The notes: generated from the letters alone by a model not told the origin. A DNA stretch of 64,000 nucleotides from Streptomyces sp. NBC_00224 (GCF_041435195.1 NZ_CP108106.1:5991501-6055500); one strand, 5' to 3'; numbered from the stretch's first letter, positions 43,990 to 53,730 are shown. Numbers and translations: made by a program.

Positions 43990-44025
43990 GAAGAGGTTCG
44001 GCCGGAAACCCGGTCGAACCTCTTC
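43990..44025 (-). terminator. Terminator downstream of sodN
   Basis: A 16-bp stem (43990-44005 against 44010-44025, one G-U pair) with a 4-base loop, 60 bases past the sodN stop. Confidence 0.8.
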
Positions 44026-44084
44026 CCCATAGGTGCTGAGCTGCGAGTTTCCGCTCGCGGTGATCGGCACCAACCAGGCCCGGA

Positions 44085-44480
44085 TCAGGCCTTCTTCGTC
44101 TCCCAGAAGATGCGGTCGATCTCAGCGATGAGTTCGAGCGCCTTCTCGCCGGTCTTCGGGTCCGTCGACGCCTTGGCGGCCGAGAGGGCCTTCAGGGTGT
44201 CGTTGACCAGCTGGTGGAGCTGCGGGTACTTCTCGAAGTGCGGGGGCTTGAAGTAGTCGCTCCAGAGCACCGAGACGTGGTGCTTGGCGAGCTCCGCGCG
44301 CTGCTCCTTGATGACCACGGCACGCGCACGGAAGTGCGGGTCCTCGTTGGCCTGGAACTTCTCCTGGACGGCCTTGACCGACTCGGCCTCGATACGGGCC
44401 TGGGCCGGGTCGTACACGCCGCAGGGCAGGTCGCAGTGGGCGCTGACCTTCACCTTGGGGGCAAACAGGCGGGAAAGCAT
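44085..44480 (-). CDS. sodN: Nickel superoxide dismutase
   Basis: A 131-residue proenzyme. The first 14 residues (MLSRLFAPKVKVSA) form the leader that is cut off so that His15 becomes the N-terminus; the nickel hook HCDLPCGVYDP follows, with His15, Cys16 and Cys20 as ligands. The length and sequence match Streptomyces SodN. AGGAAGGA lies upstream of the ATG. The processing protease gene sodX lies divergently upstream. Nickel-dependent control is expected; I could not identify a Nur box with confidence. Confidence 0.96.
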   Translation of the reverse strand: MLSRLFAPKVKVSAHCDLPCGVYDPAQARIEAESVKAVQEKFQANEDPHFRARAVVIKEQRAELAKHHVSVLWSDYFKPPHFEKYPQLHQLVNDTLKALSAAKASTDPKTGEKALELIAEIDRIFWETKKA

Positions 44481-44645
44481 TGAGCTGTCCTTCCTCGTGA
44501 TCGTCTTCTCAGGTGGGACATTACTCGGTGAGAGACCCCTTTTCGCGAGTGCCCCCGGGGGCTTAGGACAAAAGTCCAGGGTCACCATGGGACTCGTGGC
44601 GGAACGTACCGTGGGTGTGGACCGGGTACCGGGAGGTGGGTGGCG

Positions 44646-45071
44646 ATGACGGATCAGGGGCGGGAGCCGAAGGTGCCGTTGGGGATCGCGGAGGTGACGG
44701 GGACCTCCATGGTGCCGACGCTGCTCCACGGCGATCAGCTGCTGGTGCACTACGGGACCGAGCTCCGGGCGGGTGACGTCGCGGTGCTGCGGCATCCGCT
44801 CCAGCAGGATCTGCTCATCGTCAAGCGGCTGATCGAGCTGAGGGAGGGGGGGTGGTGGGTGCTGGGGGACAACCCGGACGACGAGGTCGTCGACAGCCGG
44901 GCCTTCGGGACCGTGCCGTGCGAGCTGGTGCTCGGGCGGGTGCGCGGCCGCTACCGGCCGCTGACCCGCGGGCGTCAGCGCTCGGTGGGGGTGCTGCTGT
45001 CCTGGCTGGTCTCGGCGGTCAGGCCCGTGTTCGCCGACCGGTCGGTCTCCAGGCGCTTGCGCGCCCGGTAG
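44646..45071 (+). CDS. sodX: Nickel-type superoxide dismutase maturation protease
   Basis: The 141-residue protein is an S26 signal peptidase-like enzyme lacking a membrane anchor at the N-terminus, with the catalytic Ser21 in GTSMVPTL and Lys60 in LLIVKRL. It removes the SodN leader to expose the nickel hook. GGGAGGTGGG precedes the ATG at 44646; GTG 44640 is an alternative. Its 3' end overlaps the convergent ABATE gene by 97 bases. Confidence 0.92.
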   Translation: MTDQGREPKVPLGIAEVTGTSMVPTLLHGDQLLVHYGTELRAGDVAVLRHPLQQDLLIVKRLIELREGGWWVLGDNPDDEVVDSRAFGTVPCELVLGRVRGRYRPLTRGRQRSVGVLLSWLVSAVRPVFADRSVSRRLRAR

Positions 45072-45604
45072 GCGGCCACGTTCGCCCGGGTCGCGCAGCG
45101 GTCCGAGCAGTAGCGCCGGGAGCGGTTGGTGGAGGTGTCGAGGTACGCGTTGCGGCACGGCGCCGCCTGGCAGAGGCCGAGGCGGTCGACGCCGTACTCG
45201 GTGAGATGGAAGGCCAGGCCCATCGAGGCGAGCGCCGCGTAGCCCGCGGTCGCGTTCGAGGTGTGGTCGGCCAGGTGCATGTGCCACAGCGGGCTGTCGT
45301 CCTCGTCCCGGTGGTCGTGCCCGGAGATCTGCGGGCTGACCGGGAACTCCAGGAGAAGGGAATTCAGCAGGTCCACCGCCTGGACCTGCTCGCCCTCGTC
45401 CGCCGCCTCGAACACCGCCCGCAGCCGCGCCCGGACCGCCCGCAGGCGCGGTACGTCCGCCTCCGTCGCCCGGCGGGCCGTGGTCGACTCGGAGCCGAAG
45501 AGCTCCCGGATCACCTCGACCGTCGTGAGGGCATCCTTGTTACGGGCCGGCTCCTCGGTGTTGACCAGGCGCACGGCATAGTCCGAGTAATAGGCCAGTT
45601 CCAC
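44975..45604 (-). CDS. ABATE / CGNR zinc finger protein
   Basis: The 209-residue protein has an N-terminal ABATE domain (about 15-150, starting LVNTEEP) and a C-terminal CGNR-type zinc finger (CQAAPCRNAYLD...RRYCSDRCATRANVAAYR, about 145-185). These are thought to be stress or conflict-linked transcription regulators. The last 30 residues run inside the 3' end of sodX on the other strand. Confidence 0.85.
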   Translation of the reverse strand: MELAYYSDYAVRLVNTEEPARNKDALTTVEVIRELFGSESTTARRATEADVPRLRAVRARLRAVFEAADEGEQVQAVDLLNSLLLEFPVSPQISGHDHRDEDDSPLWHMHLADHTSNATAGYAALASMGLAFHLTEYGVDRLGLCQAAPCRNAYLDTSTNRSRRYCSDRCATRANVAAYRARKRLETDRSANTGLTAETSQDSSTPTER

Positions 45605-45707
45605 GTGTGATCCTTACGGCGGCGGTAGCGGCGTCAGTAACGGCTGTATGCCATCCGAGGGTATTACGTGAGCGCCCTCGACGGGGACGGAACCCCGGTA
45701 CGCCGAA

Positions 45708-45743
45708 AGGGGCGGTACGGGCTCCTCGGCCCGTACCGCCCCT
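45708..45743. terminator. Terminator of the amino-acid ABC operon
   Basis: A 15-bp perfect stem (45708-45722 against 45729-45743) with a 6-base loop, 25 bases past the ATPase stop. Confidence 0.85.
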
Positions 45744-45768
45744 GTCCGTACTCCTGCCGCCGCGGCGC

Positions 45769-46530
45769 CTACAGCACCTTCGACAGGAACGACTTCGTCC
45801 GGTCGTGCTGCGGGTTGGTCAGGACGTCGCGCGGGTGGCCGGACTCGACCACCACACCGCCGTCCATGAAGACCAGCGAGTCGCCGACCTCGCGCGCGAA
45901 GCCCATCTCGTGGGTGACCACGATCATGGTCATGCCGTCCTCGGCGAGGCCGCGCATGACGTCCAGGACGTCACCGACCAGCTCCGGGTCGAGCGCCGAC
46001 GTCGGCTCGTCGAAGAGCATCAGCTTCGGCTCCATGGCCAGCGCGCGGGCGATCGCCACACGCTGCTGCTGGCCGCCGGAGAGCTGCGAGGGGTAGTTCT
46101 TCGCCTTGTCGGCCAGGCCGACCCGGTCGAGCAGCTTCTGCGCGCGCTCGCGCACCACCGCCTTGGACTCGCCCCTGACCTGGATCGGCGCCTCCATGAC
46201 GTTCTCTATGGCCGTCATGTGCGGGAACAGGTTGAAGCGCTGGAAGACCATGCCGATGTCGCGGCGCTTGACCGCGACCTCGCTGTCCTTCAGCTCGTAG
46301 AGCTTGTCGCCCTTCTGGCGGTAGCCGACGAGCTCGCCGTCCACGTACAGCCGGCCGGCGTTGATCTTCTCCAGGTGGTTGATGCACCGCAGGAAGGTCG
46401 ACTTGCCGGAGCCGGACGGGCCGATCAGGCAGAACACCTCGCCCTCGGCCACCTCCAGGTCGATGCCCTTGAGGACCTCGGTCGCGCCGAAGGACTTGTG
46501 CACGCCTTCGGACTTCACCATGGCGGTCAT
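45769..46530 (-). CDS. Polar amino-acid ABC transporter ATPase
   Basis: The 253-residue ATPase has Walker [11 protein letters not shown] loop, signature LSGGQQQR, Walker [15 protein letters not shown] and switch His in VVTHEM. The high similarity to GlnQ/GluA-type proteins indicates polar amino-acid uptake. Its start overlaps the permease stop (ATGA). Confidence 0.94.
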   Translation of the reverse strand: MTAMVKSEGVHKSFGATEVLKGIDLEVAEGEVFCLIGPSGSGKSTFLRCINHLEKINAGRLYVDGELVGYRQKGDKLYELKDSEVAVKRRDIGMVFQRFNLFPHMTAIENVMEAPIQVRGESKAVVRERAQKLLDRVGLADKAKNYPSQLSGGQQQRVAIARALAMEPKLMLFDEPTSALDPELVGDVLDVMRGLAEDGMTMIVVTHEMGFAREVGDSLVFMDGGVVVESGHPRDVLTNPQHDRTKSFLSKVL

Positions 46531-47468
46531 CGGGTCACCACCTTGGGGGTACGACGGAGCAGGGCCAGATTGGCCTTGATCCGCTGGAACGGGGTGGGCG
46601 GGAGCGCACGGCTGGAGCCGCGGGCGTAGTAGCGCTCCAGGTAGTACTGGCCGATCGAGAAGATCGTCGTCAGGATCAGGTACCAGGTGGCCGCGAGGAA
46701 CAGCATCTCCACCGAGGCACCGGACGTCTGGCCGATGTCCTGGGCCTCGCGCAGCAGCTCGTAGAACTGCACCGCCGAGACCAGCGAGGTGGTCTTCAGC
46801 ATGTTGATGACCTCGTTGCCCGTGGGCGGCACGATCACGCGCATCGCCTGCGGGATCACGATCCGGCGCAGCGTCTTGGCGTGGCTCATGCCGAGCGCGT
46901 GGGACGCCTCGGTCTGGCCCTCGTCGACCGCCAGCAGACCGGCCCGGCAGATCTCCGCCATGTACGCGGCCTCGTTGAGGCCGAGCCCGAGCAGCGCCGT
47001 GAGCAGCGGCGTCATGAACGAGGACCAGTAGTCCTTGTAGATCGGGCCGAGGTTGATGTACTCGAAGACCAGGCCCAGGTTGAACCAGACCATCAGCTGG
47101 ACCAGGACCGGGGTGCCCCGGAAGAACCAGATGTAGAACCAGGCGATGGACGAGGTCACCGGGTTCTTCGACAGCCGCATCACGGCGAGCATGATGCCGC
47201 CCGCGATGCCGATCGCCATGGAAAGGACGGTCAGCAGCAGGGTCTGGCCGACGCCGTGGATGATCCGGTCGTCGAAGAAGTAGTCGGGGATCGCACCCCA
47301 GTTGATCTTGCCCTGGCTGAACGCGTAGATGATCGCGACGAGCAGGCCGATCGCGATCACGGCGGAGACGTACCGGCCGTAGTGGCGGACCGGGATCGCT
47401 TTGATGCTCTCCGGAGCGGCGGGGGGCGGGGTGTCCGCCGGCTCCGTCTTGTTGACGTCAACAGTCAC
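46527..47468 (-). CDS. Polar amino-acid ABC transporter permease
   Basis: The 313-residue permease of the HisM/GlnP family has about five membrane helices and the EAA motif [22 protein letters not shown]. An extended N-terminus precedes the first helix at about residue 33. It would be used as a homodimer because no second permease gene is present. It lies between the binding-protein and ATPase genes. Confidence 0.93.
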   Translation of the reverse strand: MTVDVNKTEPADTPPPAAPESIKAIPVRHYGRYVSAVIAIGLLVAIIYAFSQGKINWGAIPDYFFDDRIIHGVGQTLLLTVLSMAIGIAGGIMLAVMRLSKNPVTSSIAWFYIWFFRGTPVLVQLMVWFNLGLVFEYINLGPIYKDYWSSFMTPLLTALLGLGLNEAAYMAEICRAGLLAVDEGQTEASHALGMSHAKTLRRIVIPQAMRVIVPPTGNEVINMLKTTSLVSAVQFYELLREAQDIGQTSGASVEMLFLAATWYLILTTIFSIGQYYLERYYARGSSRALPPTPFQRIKANLALLRRTPKVVTR

Positions 47469-47540
47469 GGGTGTTGCCTTTCAGAAGCCTTCAGGCCCTC
47501 CGCCCGGGGACGGGGCGGAGGGAGCCTGGAGCGGGGAGGA

Positions 47541-48506
47541 TCAGACGCCGCCGTTGACCTTGGCTTCCTTCACGGCGCCGGCCTCGACGCCCCACTTCGC
47601 GATGATCTTGTCGTAGTCACCGCTCTTGATGATCGCGTCGAGCGCCTCCTTGAGGGCGTCGCGCAGCCGGGTGTTGTCCTTGGAGACCGCGATGCCGTAC
47701 GGAGCGGCCTCGACCTGCTCGCCGACGATCTGGAAGTCCTTGCCGCCGCCCGAGGTCTTCACCGCGTACGCGGCGACCGGGAAGTCCGAGGAGCCGGCGT
47801 CGGCGCCGCCGGAGCGCAGTCGGGTCTGGGCCTGCTGGTCGGTGTCGAAGGCCTCGATCGAGATCTTGCCCTTGTCACCGCACTTCTCGGACTGCTTCTT
47901 GGCGAGGTCCTCGGAGACCGTGCCGCGCTGCACCACGATCTTCTTGCCGCAGAGGTCGTCCCAGGTCTTGATGCCCTGGTCCTTGCCCTTGGCGGTGTAG
48001 ATCGAGACACCGGCGGTGAAGTAGTCCACGAAGTCGGCGCCCTCGCCGACCTTCTTCTTGGTCTCCGAGTCGATGCCGTTCTGGCGGTCCTTGGTGTCCG
48101 TCATGGCCGACATGGCCATGTCGTAGCGCTTGGCGCGGAGGCCGGTGACCAGGGTGTCGAAGGTGCCGTTCTCGAACTGGAACTTCACGCCCAGCTGCTT
48201 GCCCAGGGCATCGGCCAGATCCGGGTCGATACCGGCGGTCTTGCCGTCCTTGTCCTTGAATTCGACCGGGGCGTACGCGATGTCCGAGCCGACCTTGATG
48301 ACGCCCTTGTCCTGGATGTTCTTGGGCAGCTTCGAGAAGAGCGGGGCGTTGCTGGTGCCGGCCGAGCTGGCACCGCTGTCCTTGTCCTTGCTCTTCGTCT
48401 GGTCTCCGCAGCCGGTCAGCAGGAGGGCACCGGCGACCGCGATCGCGCCGACCGCGGCAATCCGGGACGAGGCGGCGGTCGTACGACGGGTGGTGCTTGC
48501 GGTCAT
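47541..48506 (-). CDS. Polar amino-acid ABC transporter binding lipoprotein
   Basis: The 321-residue family 3 solute-binding protein has a signal peptide with lipobox LLTGC (Cys33), then IKVGSDIAYAPVEF and the typical RYDMAMSAM segment. It captures the amino acid outside the cell for the permease and ATPase downstream. The exact amino acid is not evident; glutamate or a similar polar amino acid is likely. The ATG at 48506 is chosen because it begins the signal peptide. Confidence 0.92.
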   Translation of the reverse strand: MTASTTRRTTAASSRIAAVGAIAVAGALLLTGCGDQTKSKDKDSGASSAGTSNAPLFSKLPKNIQDKGVIKVGSDIAYAPVEFKDKDGKTAGIDPDLADALGKQLGVKFQFENGTFDTLVTGLRAKRYDMAMSAMTDTKDRQNGIDSETKKKVGEGADFVDYFTAGVSIYTAKGKDQGIKTWDDLCGKKIVVQRGTVSEDLAKKQSEKCGDKGKISIEAFDTDQQAQTRLRSGGADAGSSDFPVAAYAVKTSGGGKDFQIVGEQVEAAPYGIAVSKDNTRLRDALKEALDAIIKSGDYDKIIAKWGVEAGAVKEAKVNGGV

Positions 48507-49050
48507 GGTCGGGTTCCTCCGGCGGGTGATGGAGTGGCCAGTGAGTGAACAGTGGGTCGTGGTGCCCATGCTTGGGCGACACGACCGTGTTGTGTCGGCA
48601 TCTTGCCATTCGGACCTGCGGAATCAGGGGGGCACGCATGTCAAAATCGGATAACGGGTCACCCCCCAACCCCAACGGGCCGGTACATCAAGGCCGGACC
48701 ATGTGCGGGTTTTACCTTTTCCGGCGGGAAAATCTGCGGTTCATCTCGCGTTGTGGACGCGTTTCGCGCCGCATAGCTCACTTGTCCCGACATGCCGCTA
48801 TGAGTCGTGTCACCACGGCGTTCCGCAGTCGAAATGGACTACTCGGCGCACCCCTCCGTCCGGTAAGAAGGATCCTTACACCCCTCATCCGGGGCTCAGG
48901 GCGCGTTGTGCGGCGTGCCCGCGCGTACGTACCTCCTCCTCGCGGGGCGGGCCAACCGCTCCTCGCGGGGAACGTGCGTGGTGCCCACCCACCCCTCCTC
49001 AACAAGGAGTGGCCACCCTCAACTGATGAAGACTTAAGGGGTCAAATCAA
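48507..49050. other. 544-base gene-free divergent promoter region
   Basis: The region separates the ABC transporter from the malic enzyme gene. Open frames here have poor codon bias and no ribosome site. A short direct repeat CTCCTCGCGGGG occurs at about 48938-48949 and 48959-48970. The left part is less GC-rich and probably holds the transporter promoter. Confidence 0.5.
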
Positions 49051-50265
49051 ATGGCAGCGGAGATCGTCAATCCTCGCAGCGACAGCAGTACTGACCAAGG
49101 CTCCCCGGAGGAGCCCTTCGATCCGGCCTTCGCCCTGCACCGGGGCGGCAAGATGGCCGTGCAGGCCACCGTGCCCATCCGGGACCGGGACGACCTGTCC
49201 CTGGCCTACACGCCGGGTGTGGCGAAGGTGTGCACCGCGATCGCGGAGAACCCCGACCTGGTCCACGACTACACCTGGAAGTCCCAGGTCGTCGCCGTGG
49301 TCACGGACGGTACGGCCGTGCTCGGGCTGGGTGACATCGGCCCCGAGGCGTCCCTTCCCGTGATGGAGGGGAAGGCCATCCTCTTCAAGCAGTTCGGCGG
49401 GGTCGACGCGGTGCCCATCGCGCTCGCGACCACCGACACGGACGAGATCATCGAGACCGTGGTGCGCCTGGCGCCGTCCTTCGGCGGAGTGAACCTGGAA
49501 GACATCTCCGCGCCGCGCTGCTTCGAGATCGAGCGGCGTCTGCAGGAGGCCCTGGACATTCCGGTCTTCCACGACGACCAGCACGGCACCGCCGTGGTCA
49601 CCCTCGCGGCGCTGCGCAACGCGGCGAAGCTCACCGGGCGCACGCTCGGCGACCTGCGGGCCGTGATCTCCGGTGCGGGCGCGGCCGGCGTGGCCATCGC
49701 CAAGTTCCTCCTGGAGGCGGGCCTGGGCGACGTGGCGGTCGCCGACCGCAAGGGCATCGTCAGCCGGGACCGCCAGGACCTGACCGACGTCAAGCGCGAG
49801 CTGGCGGAGATCACCAACAAGGCGGGCCTCTCCGGCTCCCTGGAGACCGCCCTGGCCGGCGCGGACGTCTTCATCGGCGTCTCCGGCGGTACGGTCCCGG
49901 AGCCCGCGGTGGCCTCGATGGCGCCCGGCGCGTTCGTGTTCGCCATGGCCAACCCGAACCCGGAGGTCCACCCGGACATCGCGCACAAGTACGCGTCGGT
50001 GGTCGCCACGGGCCGTTCGGACTACCCGAACCAGATCAACAACGTGCTGGCGTTCCCGGGCATCTTCGCGGGCGCCCTCCAGGTCCGGGCCTCCCGGATC
50101 ACCGAGGGCATGAAGATCGCCGCGGCGAACGCGTTGGCCGACGTGGTCGGCGATGACCTGGCCGCGGAGTATGTGATCCCGTCCCCGTTCGACGAGCGGG
50201 TCGCCCCTGCGGTGACTGCGGCGGTTGCCGCTGCGGCGCGGGCGGAGGGCGTGGCGCGCCGGTAA
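49051..50265 (+). CDS. Malic enzyme (NAD(P)-dependent, short form)
   Basis: The 404-residue enzyme decarboxylates malate to pyruvate with reduction of NAD(P). It has the malic-fold LAYTPGVAKVC, catalytic region TDGTAVLGLGDIG, metal ligands in FHDDQHGTA and the Rossmann loop GAGAAGVAIAKF. It lacks the phosphotransacetylase-like C-terminal domain of long MaeB enzymes. In S. coelicolor the enzyme at this locus is, as I recall, NADP-preferring. AAGGGG precedes the ATG. Confidence 0.93.
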   Translation: MAAEIVNPRSDSSTDQGSPEEPFDPAFALHRGGKMAVQATVPIRDRDDLSLAYTPGVAKVCTAIAENPDLVHDYTWKSQVVAVVTDGTAVLGLGDIGPEASLPVMEGKAILFKQFGGVDAVPIALATTDTDEIIETVVRLAPSFGGVNLEDISAPRCFEIERRLQEALDIPVFHDDQHGTAVVTLAALRNAAKLTGRTLGDLRAVISGAGAAGVAIAKFLLEAGLGDVAVADRKGIVSRDRQDLTDVKRELAEITNKAGLSGSLETALAGADVFIGVSGGTVPEPAVASMAPGAFVFAMANPNPEVHPDIAHKYASVVATGRSDYPNQINNVLAFPGIFAGALQVRASRITEGMKIAAANALADVVGDDLAAEYVIPSPFDERVAPAVTAAVAAAARAEGVARR

Positions 50266-50285
50266 CGCCTGCGGTCACGACGTTC

Positions 50286-50335
50286 CGTACGGGACGCGGC
50301 TCACACCTCGATGAGGTTCCGCCGCGTCCCGTACG
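50286..50335. terminator. Hairpin after the malic enzyme gene
   Basis: A 15-bp perfect stem (50286-50300 against 50321-50335) with a 20-base loop that itself contains CCTCGATGAGG. It lies 20 bases past the stop codon. Confidence 0.75.
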
Positions 50336-50353
50336 CGTTCTAGGGTCAGGGCC

Positions 50354-51319
50354 ATGTTCGCCGCCTATGCCGCACGCATCGACCGTGACCAGCCGCTCTC
50401 CGGTCTGGAGTTGGGGGAGCGGCCCGCCCCCGAGGTACGCCCGGGCTGGTCCCTCATCGACGTCCGGGCGGCCTCGCTCAACCACCACGACCTGTGGTCG
50501 CTGCGCGGGGTCGGCCTCGGCGAGGACAAGCTGCCGATGATCCTGGGCTGCGACGCGGCCGGGGTCGACCAGGACGGCAACGAGGTCGTCCTGCACTCCG
50601 TGATCGGCCAGACGGGCCACGGGGTGGGCCCGGGCGAGGGCCGCTCCATCCTCACCGAGAAGTACCAGGGCACCTTCGCCGAGCAGGTCGCCGTGCCGAC
50701 CTGGAACGTGCTGCCCAAGCCCAAGGAGCTCAGCTTCGCCGAGGCCGCCTGTCTGCCGACCGCCTGGCTCACCGCGTACCGGATGCTCTTCACCAACGCG
50801 GGTGTGCGGCCCGGCGACTCCGTCCTCGTGCAGGGCGCGGGCGGCGGGGTCGCGACCGCGGCCATCGTGCTGGGCAGGGCGGCCGGGCTGCGGGTCTTCG
50901 CCACCAGCCGCGACGAGGCCAAGCGGAAGCGGGCGGTCGAGCTGGGCGCCCTGGAGGCGTACGAGCCGGGCGCGCGGCTGCCGCGGCGGGTGGACGCGGT
51001 GATCGAGACGGTCGGCGCGGCCACCTGGTCGCACTCGGTCAAGTCGCTCAAGCCCGGCGGCACGCTGGTCATCTCGGGCGCCACCAGCGGCGACCGGCCC
51101 GCGCACGCCGAGCTCACCCGGATCTTCTTCCTGGAGCTGAAGGTGGTCGGCTCGACCATGGGCACCAAGGAGGAGCTGGAGGACCTGCTGGCGTTCTGCG
51201 CGGCGGCGGGGGTGCGGCCGGTCATCGACGAGGTGCTGCCGCTGGAGCGGGCCCGCGAGGGGTTCGAGAAGATCGAGTCGGGCGACGTCTTCGGGAAGAT
51301 CGTGCTGACGACCTCTTGA
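50354..51319 (+). CDS. Zinc-binding-type dehydrogenase / quinone oxidoreductase (MDR family)
   Basis: The 321-residue medium-chain dehydrogenase/reductase has SLNHHDLWSLRG near the N-terminus, LGCDAAGVDQDGNEV and the NADPH loop VLVQGAGGGVATAAI. The four structural zinc cysteines are absent, so it belongs to the zinc-free quinone oxidoreductase branch. The substrate is unknown. The ATG at 50354 follows the terminator directly. Confidence 0.87.
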   Translation: MFAAYAARIDRDQPLSGLELGERPAPEVRPGWSLIDVRAASLNHHDLWSLRGVGLGEDKLPMILGCDAAGVDQDGNEVVLHSVIGQTGHGVGPGEGRSILTEKYQGTFAEQVAVPTWNVLPKPKELSFAEAACLPTAWLTAYRMLFTNAGVRPGDSVLVQGAGGGVATAAIVLGRAAGLRVFATSRDEAKRKRAVELGALEAYEPGARLPRRVDAVIETVGAATWSHSVKSLKPGGTLVISGATSGDRPAHAELTRIFFLELKVVGSTMGTKEELEDLLAFCAAAGVRPVIDEVLPLERAREGFEKIESGDVFGKIVLTTS

Positions 51320-51384
51320 TGGTTCGTCAGAATCCCTGATCTGATCTCCGGCACGCACACCTGTCGACGTGCCGGAGGTGTCTT

Positions 51385-52746
51385 GTGCGTATGAACAAGT
51401 TCCTTGCAGCTGTGGGTTGTTGTGCGGTCCTCGCGGCGGGCATGGCGGCTCCTGCCGCCCACGCCCGGGAGGCGGGCGTCGTCCCCCGGCTCACCGACGA
51501 GCGGGGGCGCGTGCTCACGCTCCGGGGCTGGAACGTGGAGGACAAGAACCACCGGGGCGATCAGGCGCTCTCCGCGATCACCGAGCGGACCTTCCGCGAC
51601 CTGCGGGCGAACGGCTTCGGCCTCGCCCGGCTGCTGGTCTTCTGGGACGACCTGGAGCCGGTGCGGGGTCAGTACAGCCAGGCGTACCTCCGCAAGATCG
51701 AACGGGTCCTGGACTGGGCGCACCGCTATGGCATCCGGGTGCTGATCGACGCCCACCAGGACGTCTTCGGCCCGGCGTTCGGGCACCGGGGCATTCCGGA
51801 GTGGGCGACGCGGACGGACGGGCTGCCGTTCACCCCGCACCCGGACGACTGGTTCTCCGAGTACTACGAGCCCGCCGTGCAGCGGGCGTTCACGCATCTG
51901 TACGGGGACGAGGACCTGCGGCGGGCGCAGGCGGACATGTGGCGGGTGCTCGCCGGGCGGTTCGCGCACCACCCGGCGGTTTTCGGCTACGACCTGATCA
52001 ACGAGCCGATGGGGGAGTTCCGGGCGGGCGAGGACCCGGCGACGGCGGCGCGCCGGATCGAGGCCGAGCAGCTCACCCCGATGTACAACCGCCTGGCGCG
52101 GGCGGTGCGTTCGGCGGACCGGCGGCACTGGGTCTTCGTGGAGCCCACCCCCGCGGTGGGGGAGGGCGTGCCGACGGGCCTGGGCAGGATCAAGGACCCG
52201 AAGGCGGTGTACGCGCCGCACTTCTACAACACCGCGATGGAGGCGGGCGCGGACTACGACCCGTCGGCGGGGTGGATCGAGTCGTACGAGTCGGCGGTCA
52301 CGGCCTATCCGAAGAAGTACGGGGTGCCGGTGGTGGTGGGCGAGTGGGGCCCGCTCAACAGCGAACTCCCGCACATGGCCCGCTTCTACACCGAAGCGCT
52401 CGCCTCACTGGCGCGCTACACCTCCGGGTGGGCGGGCTATGTGTGGTGCTACGGGGGCGGCTACTGCGCGGCCGACGCGGGGGGTGCGCTGCGGCCCAAC
52501 AAGGCGCTGACCGCGACGCCGTACGCGCGGGCGGTCGCGGGGCGGGTGCGGTCGGAGGCGTACGACCCGTCGACGCGGACGTACCGCCTGGTGTACGTGG
52601 CGGGGCGCGGCGCCACGGAGCTGTCCGTGCCGTCGGCCCTGCGGGGGTGGCGGGTCCGGGTCGCCGGGCCGGGGTCGGTCCGGGGCCTGGACGTGCGGGC
52701 GGTGGCGGGGGCGACGGTGACCGTGACGGTCACGCCCCGCGCCTGA
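51385..52746 (+). CDS. Secreted GH5 glycosidase (endoglycosylceramidase-like)
   Basis: The 453-residue protein has a signal peptide cut near AAHA-RE (about residue 28). The family 5 catalytic residues are Glu207 in YDLINEP (acid/base) and Glu320 in VVGEWG (nucleophile). The layout with a C-terminal beta-sandwich of about 85 residues is that of bacterial endoglycosylceramidases and related glycosidases. GTG 51385 has GGAGG at the right distance; ATG 51391 is too far. The natural substrate is not certain. Confidence 0.88.
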   Translation: MRMNKFLAAVGCCAVLAAGMAAPAAHAREAGVVPRLTDERGRVLTLRGWNVEDKNHRGDQALSAITERTFRDLRANGFGLARLLVFWDDLEPVRGQYSQAYLRKIERVLDWAHRYGIRVLIDAHQDVFGPAFGHRGIPEWATRTDGLPFTPHPDDWFSEYYEPAVQRAFTHLYGDEDLRRAQADMWRVLAGRFAHHPAVFGYDLINEPMGEFRAGEDPATAARRIEAEQLTPMYNRLARAVRSADRRHWVFVEPTPAVGEGVPTGLGRIKDPKAVYAPHFYNTAMEAGADYDPSAGWIESYESAVTAYPKKYGVPVVVGEWGPLNSELPHMARFYTEALASLARYTSGWAGYVWCYGGGYCAADAGGALRPNKALTATPYARAVAGRVRSEAYDPSTRTYRLVYVAGRGATELSVPSALRGWRVRVAGPGSVRGLDVRAVAGATVTVTVTPRA

Positions 52747-52757
52747 CCTCGTTTCCC

Positions 52758-53618
52758 TCAGCCCCGGTGCACGAGGATGAAGTCCCCGTACGGGTGGGAG
52801 CCCGGGCGGCCGTCGGTCTCGGCGAGCGCGCGGCGCAGGGTGTCCAGGTGCGCGGCGGTGAGCTCCAGCGGCGGCTCGTCCGGCTGGTAGGTGGTGCCCC
52901 GGGGGTAGTCCTCGTCCGGGGTGGTGGTCATCTCGATGTGGCAGCCCAGGACGTGGGTGACGGGCCGGGTGGCGCAGAAGTCGACGAGCCGGTCGGCGGT
53001 CTCGGCGTACGCGGCGGCGTCGTCGACGTACAGCCGCCCCGGGTACAGCGAGTCGCCGGTCAGCAGGGCCCGGGTGTGCCGGTCGTAGAAGACGACGGCG
53101 GCGGGGTGGTGGCCGGGGCCGGGGATCAGGTCGAGCACGCGGCCGCCGAGGTCGAGCTCGACGGCCTTGTGCGGCCAGTCGGTGAACCCGAAGTGACCGA
53201 CCACGTCGTCGAGTCCGGGCGCCACGACGGTGGTGCGGGGGCGGTCCGCGAACTGCGCGTCGGCGGCGATGTGGTCGCCGTGGCCGTGGGTGTGGGCGAC
53301 GAGCAGCTCGTACCCGGTGCGGGGGTGGCGGGTCAGCCACTCGTCGATCAGGGCGTCGACGGTGGCGCGCAGCGGGAAGTGGGCGGGGTCGGCGCTGGCG
53401 CCGGTGTCCAGCAGGAGGGCGCGCTCATTGCCGAAGAGGAGGAAGAGGAAGGGCGCCTCGAAGTGGACGGACTTGTTCTGGCGGAGGAGGACGGTGTGTT
53501 CGGTGTACCGGTGGATCTGGATCTCGGGGGCGGGGTCGTGCTTGGGGGAGGGGTGGCCCGCGTGCCAGGTGGTGGGGAGGGTGATGGGGGTGGGGCCTTG
53601 GCCCAGGAAATCGATCAC
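52758..53618 (-). CDS. MBL-fold metallo-hydrolase
   Basis: The 286-residue protein has the metal-binding HTHGHGDH (HxHxDH type), GPGHHPAAVV, TGDSLYPG and a C-terminal GCHIEM, all of which fit the metallo-beta-lactamase fold. The GTG at 53618 lies in the centre of the palindrome GATCACGTGATC (53613-53624), and no ribosome site is visible, so the mRNA may be leaderless. It converges with the GH5 gene, 11 bases apart. Confidence 0.86.
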   Translation of the reverse strand: MIDFLGQGPTPITLPTTWHAGHPSPKHDPAPEIQIHRYTEHTVLLRQNKSVHFEAPFLFLLFGNERALLLDTGASADPAHFPLRATVDALIDEWLTRHPRTGYELLVAHTHGHGDHIAADAQFADRPRTTVVAPGLDDVVGHFGFTDWPHKAVELDLGGRVLDLIPGPGHHPAAVVFYDRHTRALLTGDSLYPGRLYVDDAAAYAETADRLVDFCATRPVTHVLGCHIEMTTTPDEDYPRGTTYQPDEPPLELTAAHLDTLRRALAETDGRPGSHPYGDFILVHRG

Positions 53619-53730
53619 GTGATCAGTTTGACGGGTGCGGCGCGGGGTGGTGGCGTTTTTCCGGCCCCACCCCGCCCCTTCCCGCAAGCCCTGGGCGGGC
53701 GGCCTGGTGGTTCGTCCGCAGACCGTCTGT

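Noticed and set aside
44481..44645. Nur box controlling sodN
   Set aside because: I could not find a convincing match to a Nur site, so none is reported.
48545..49363. 272-residue plus-strand frame before the malic enzyme
   Set aside because: Its second half overlaps the malic enzyme in another frame, and the first half shows weak codon bias and no ribosome site.
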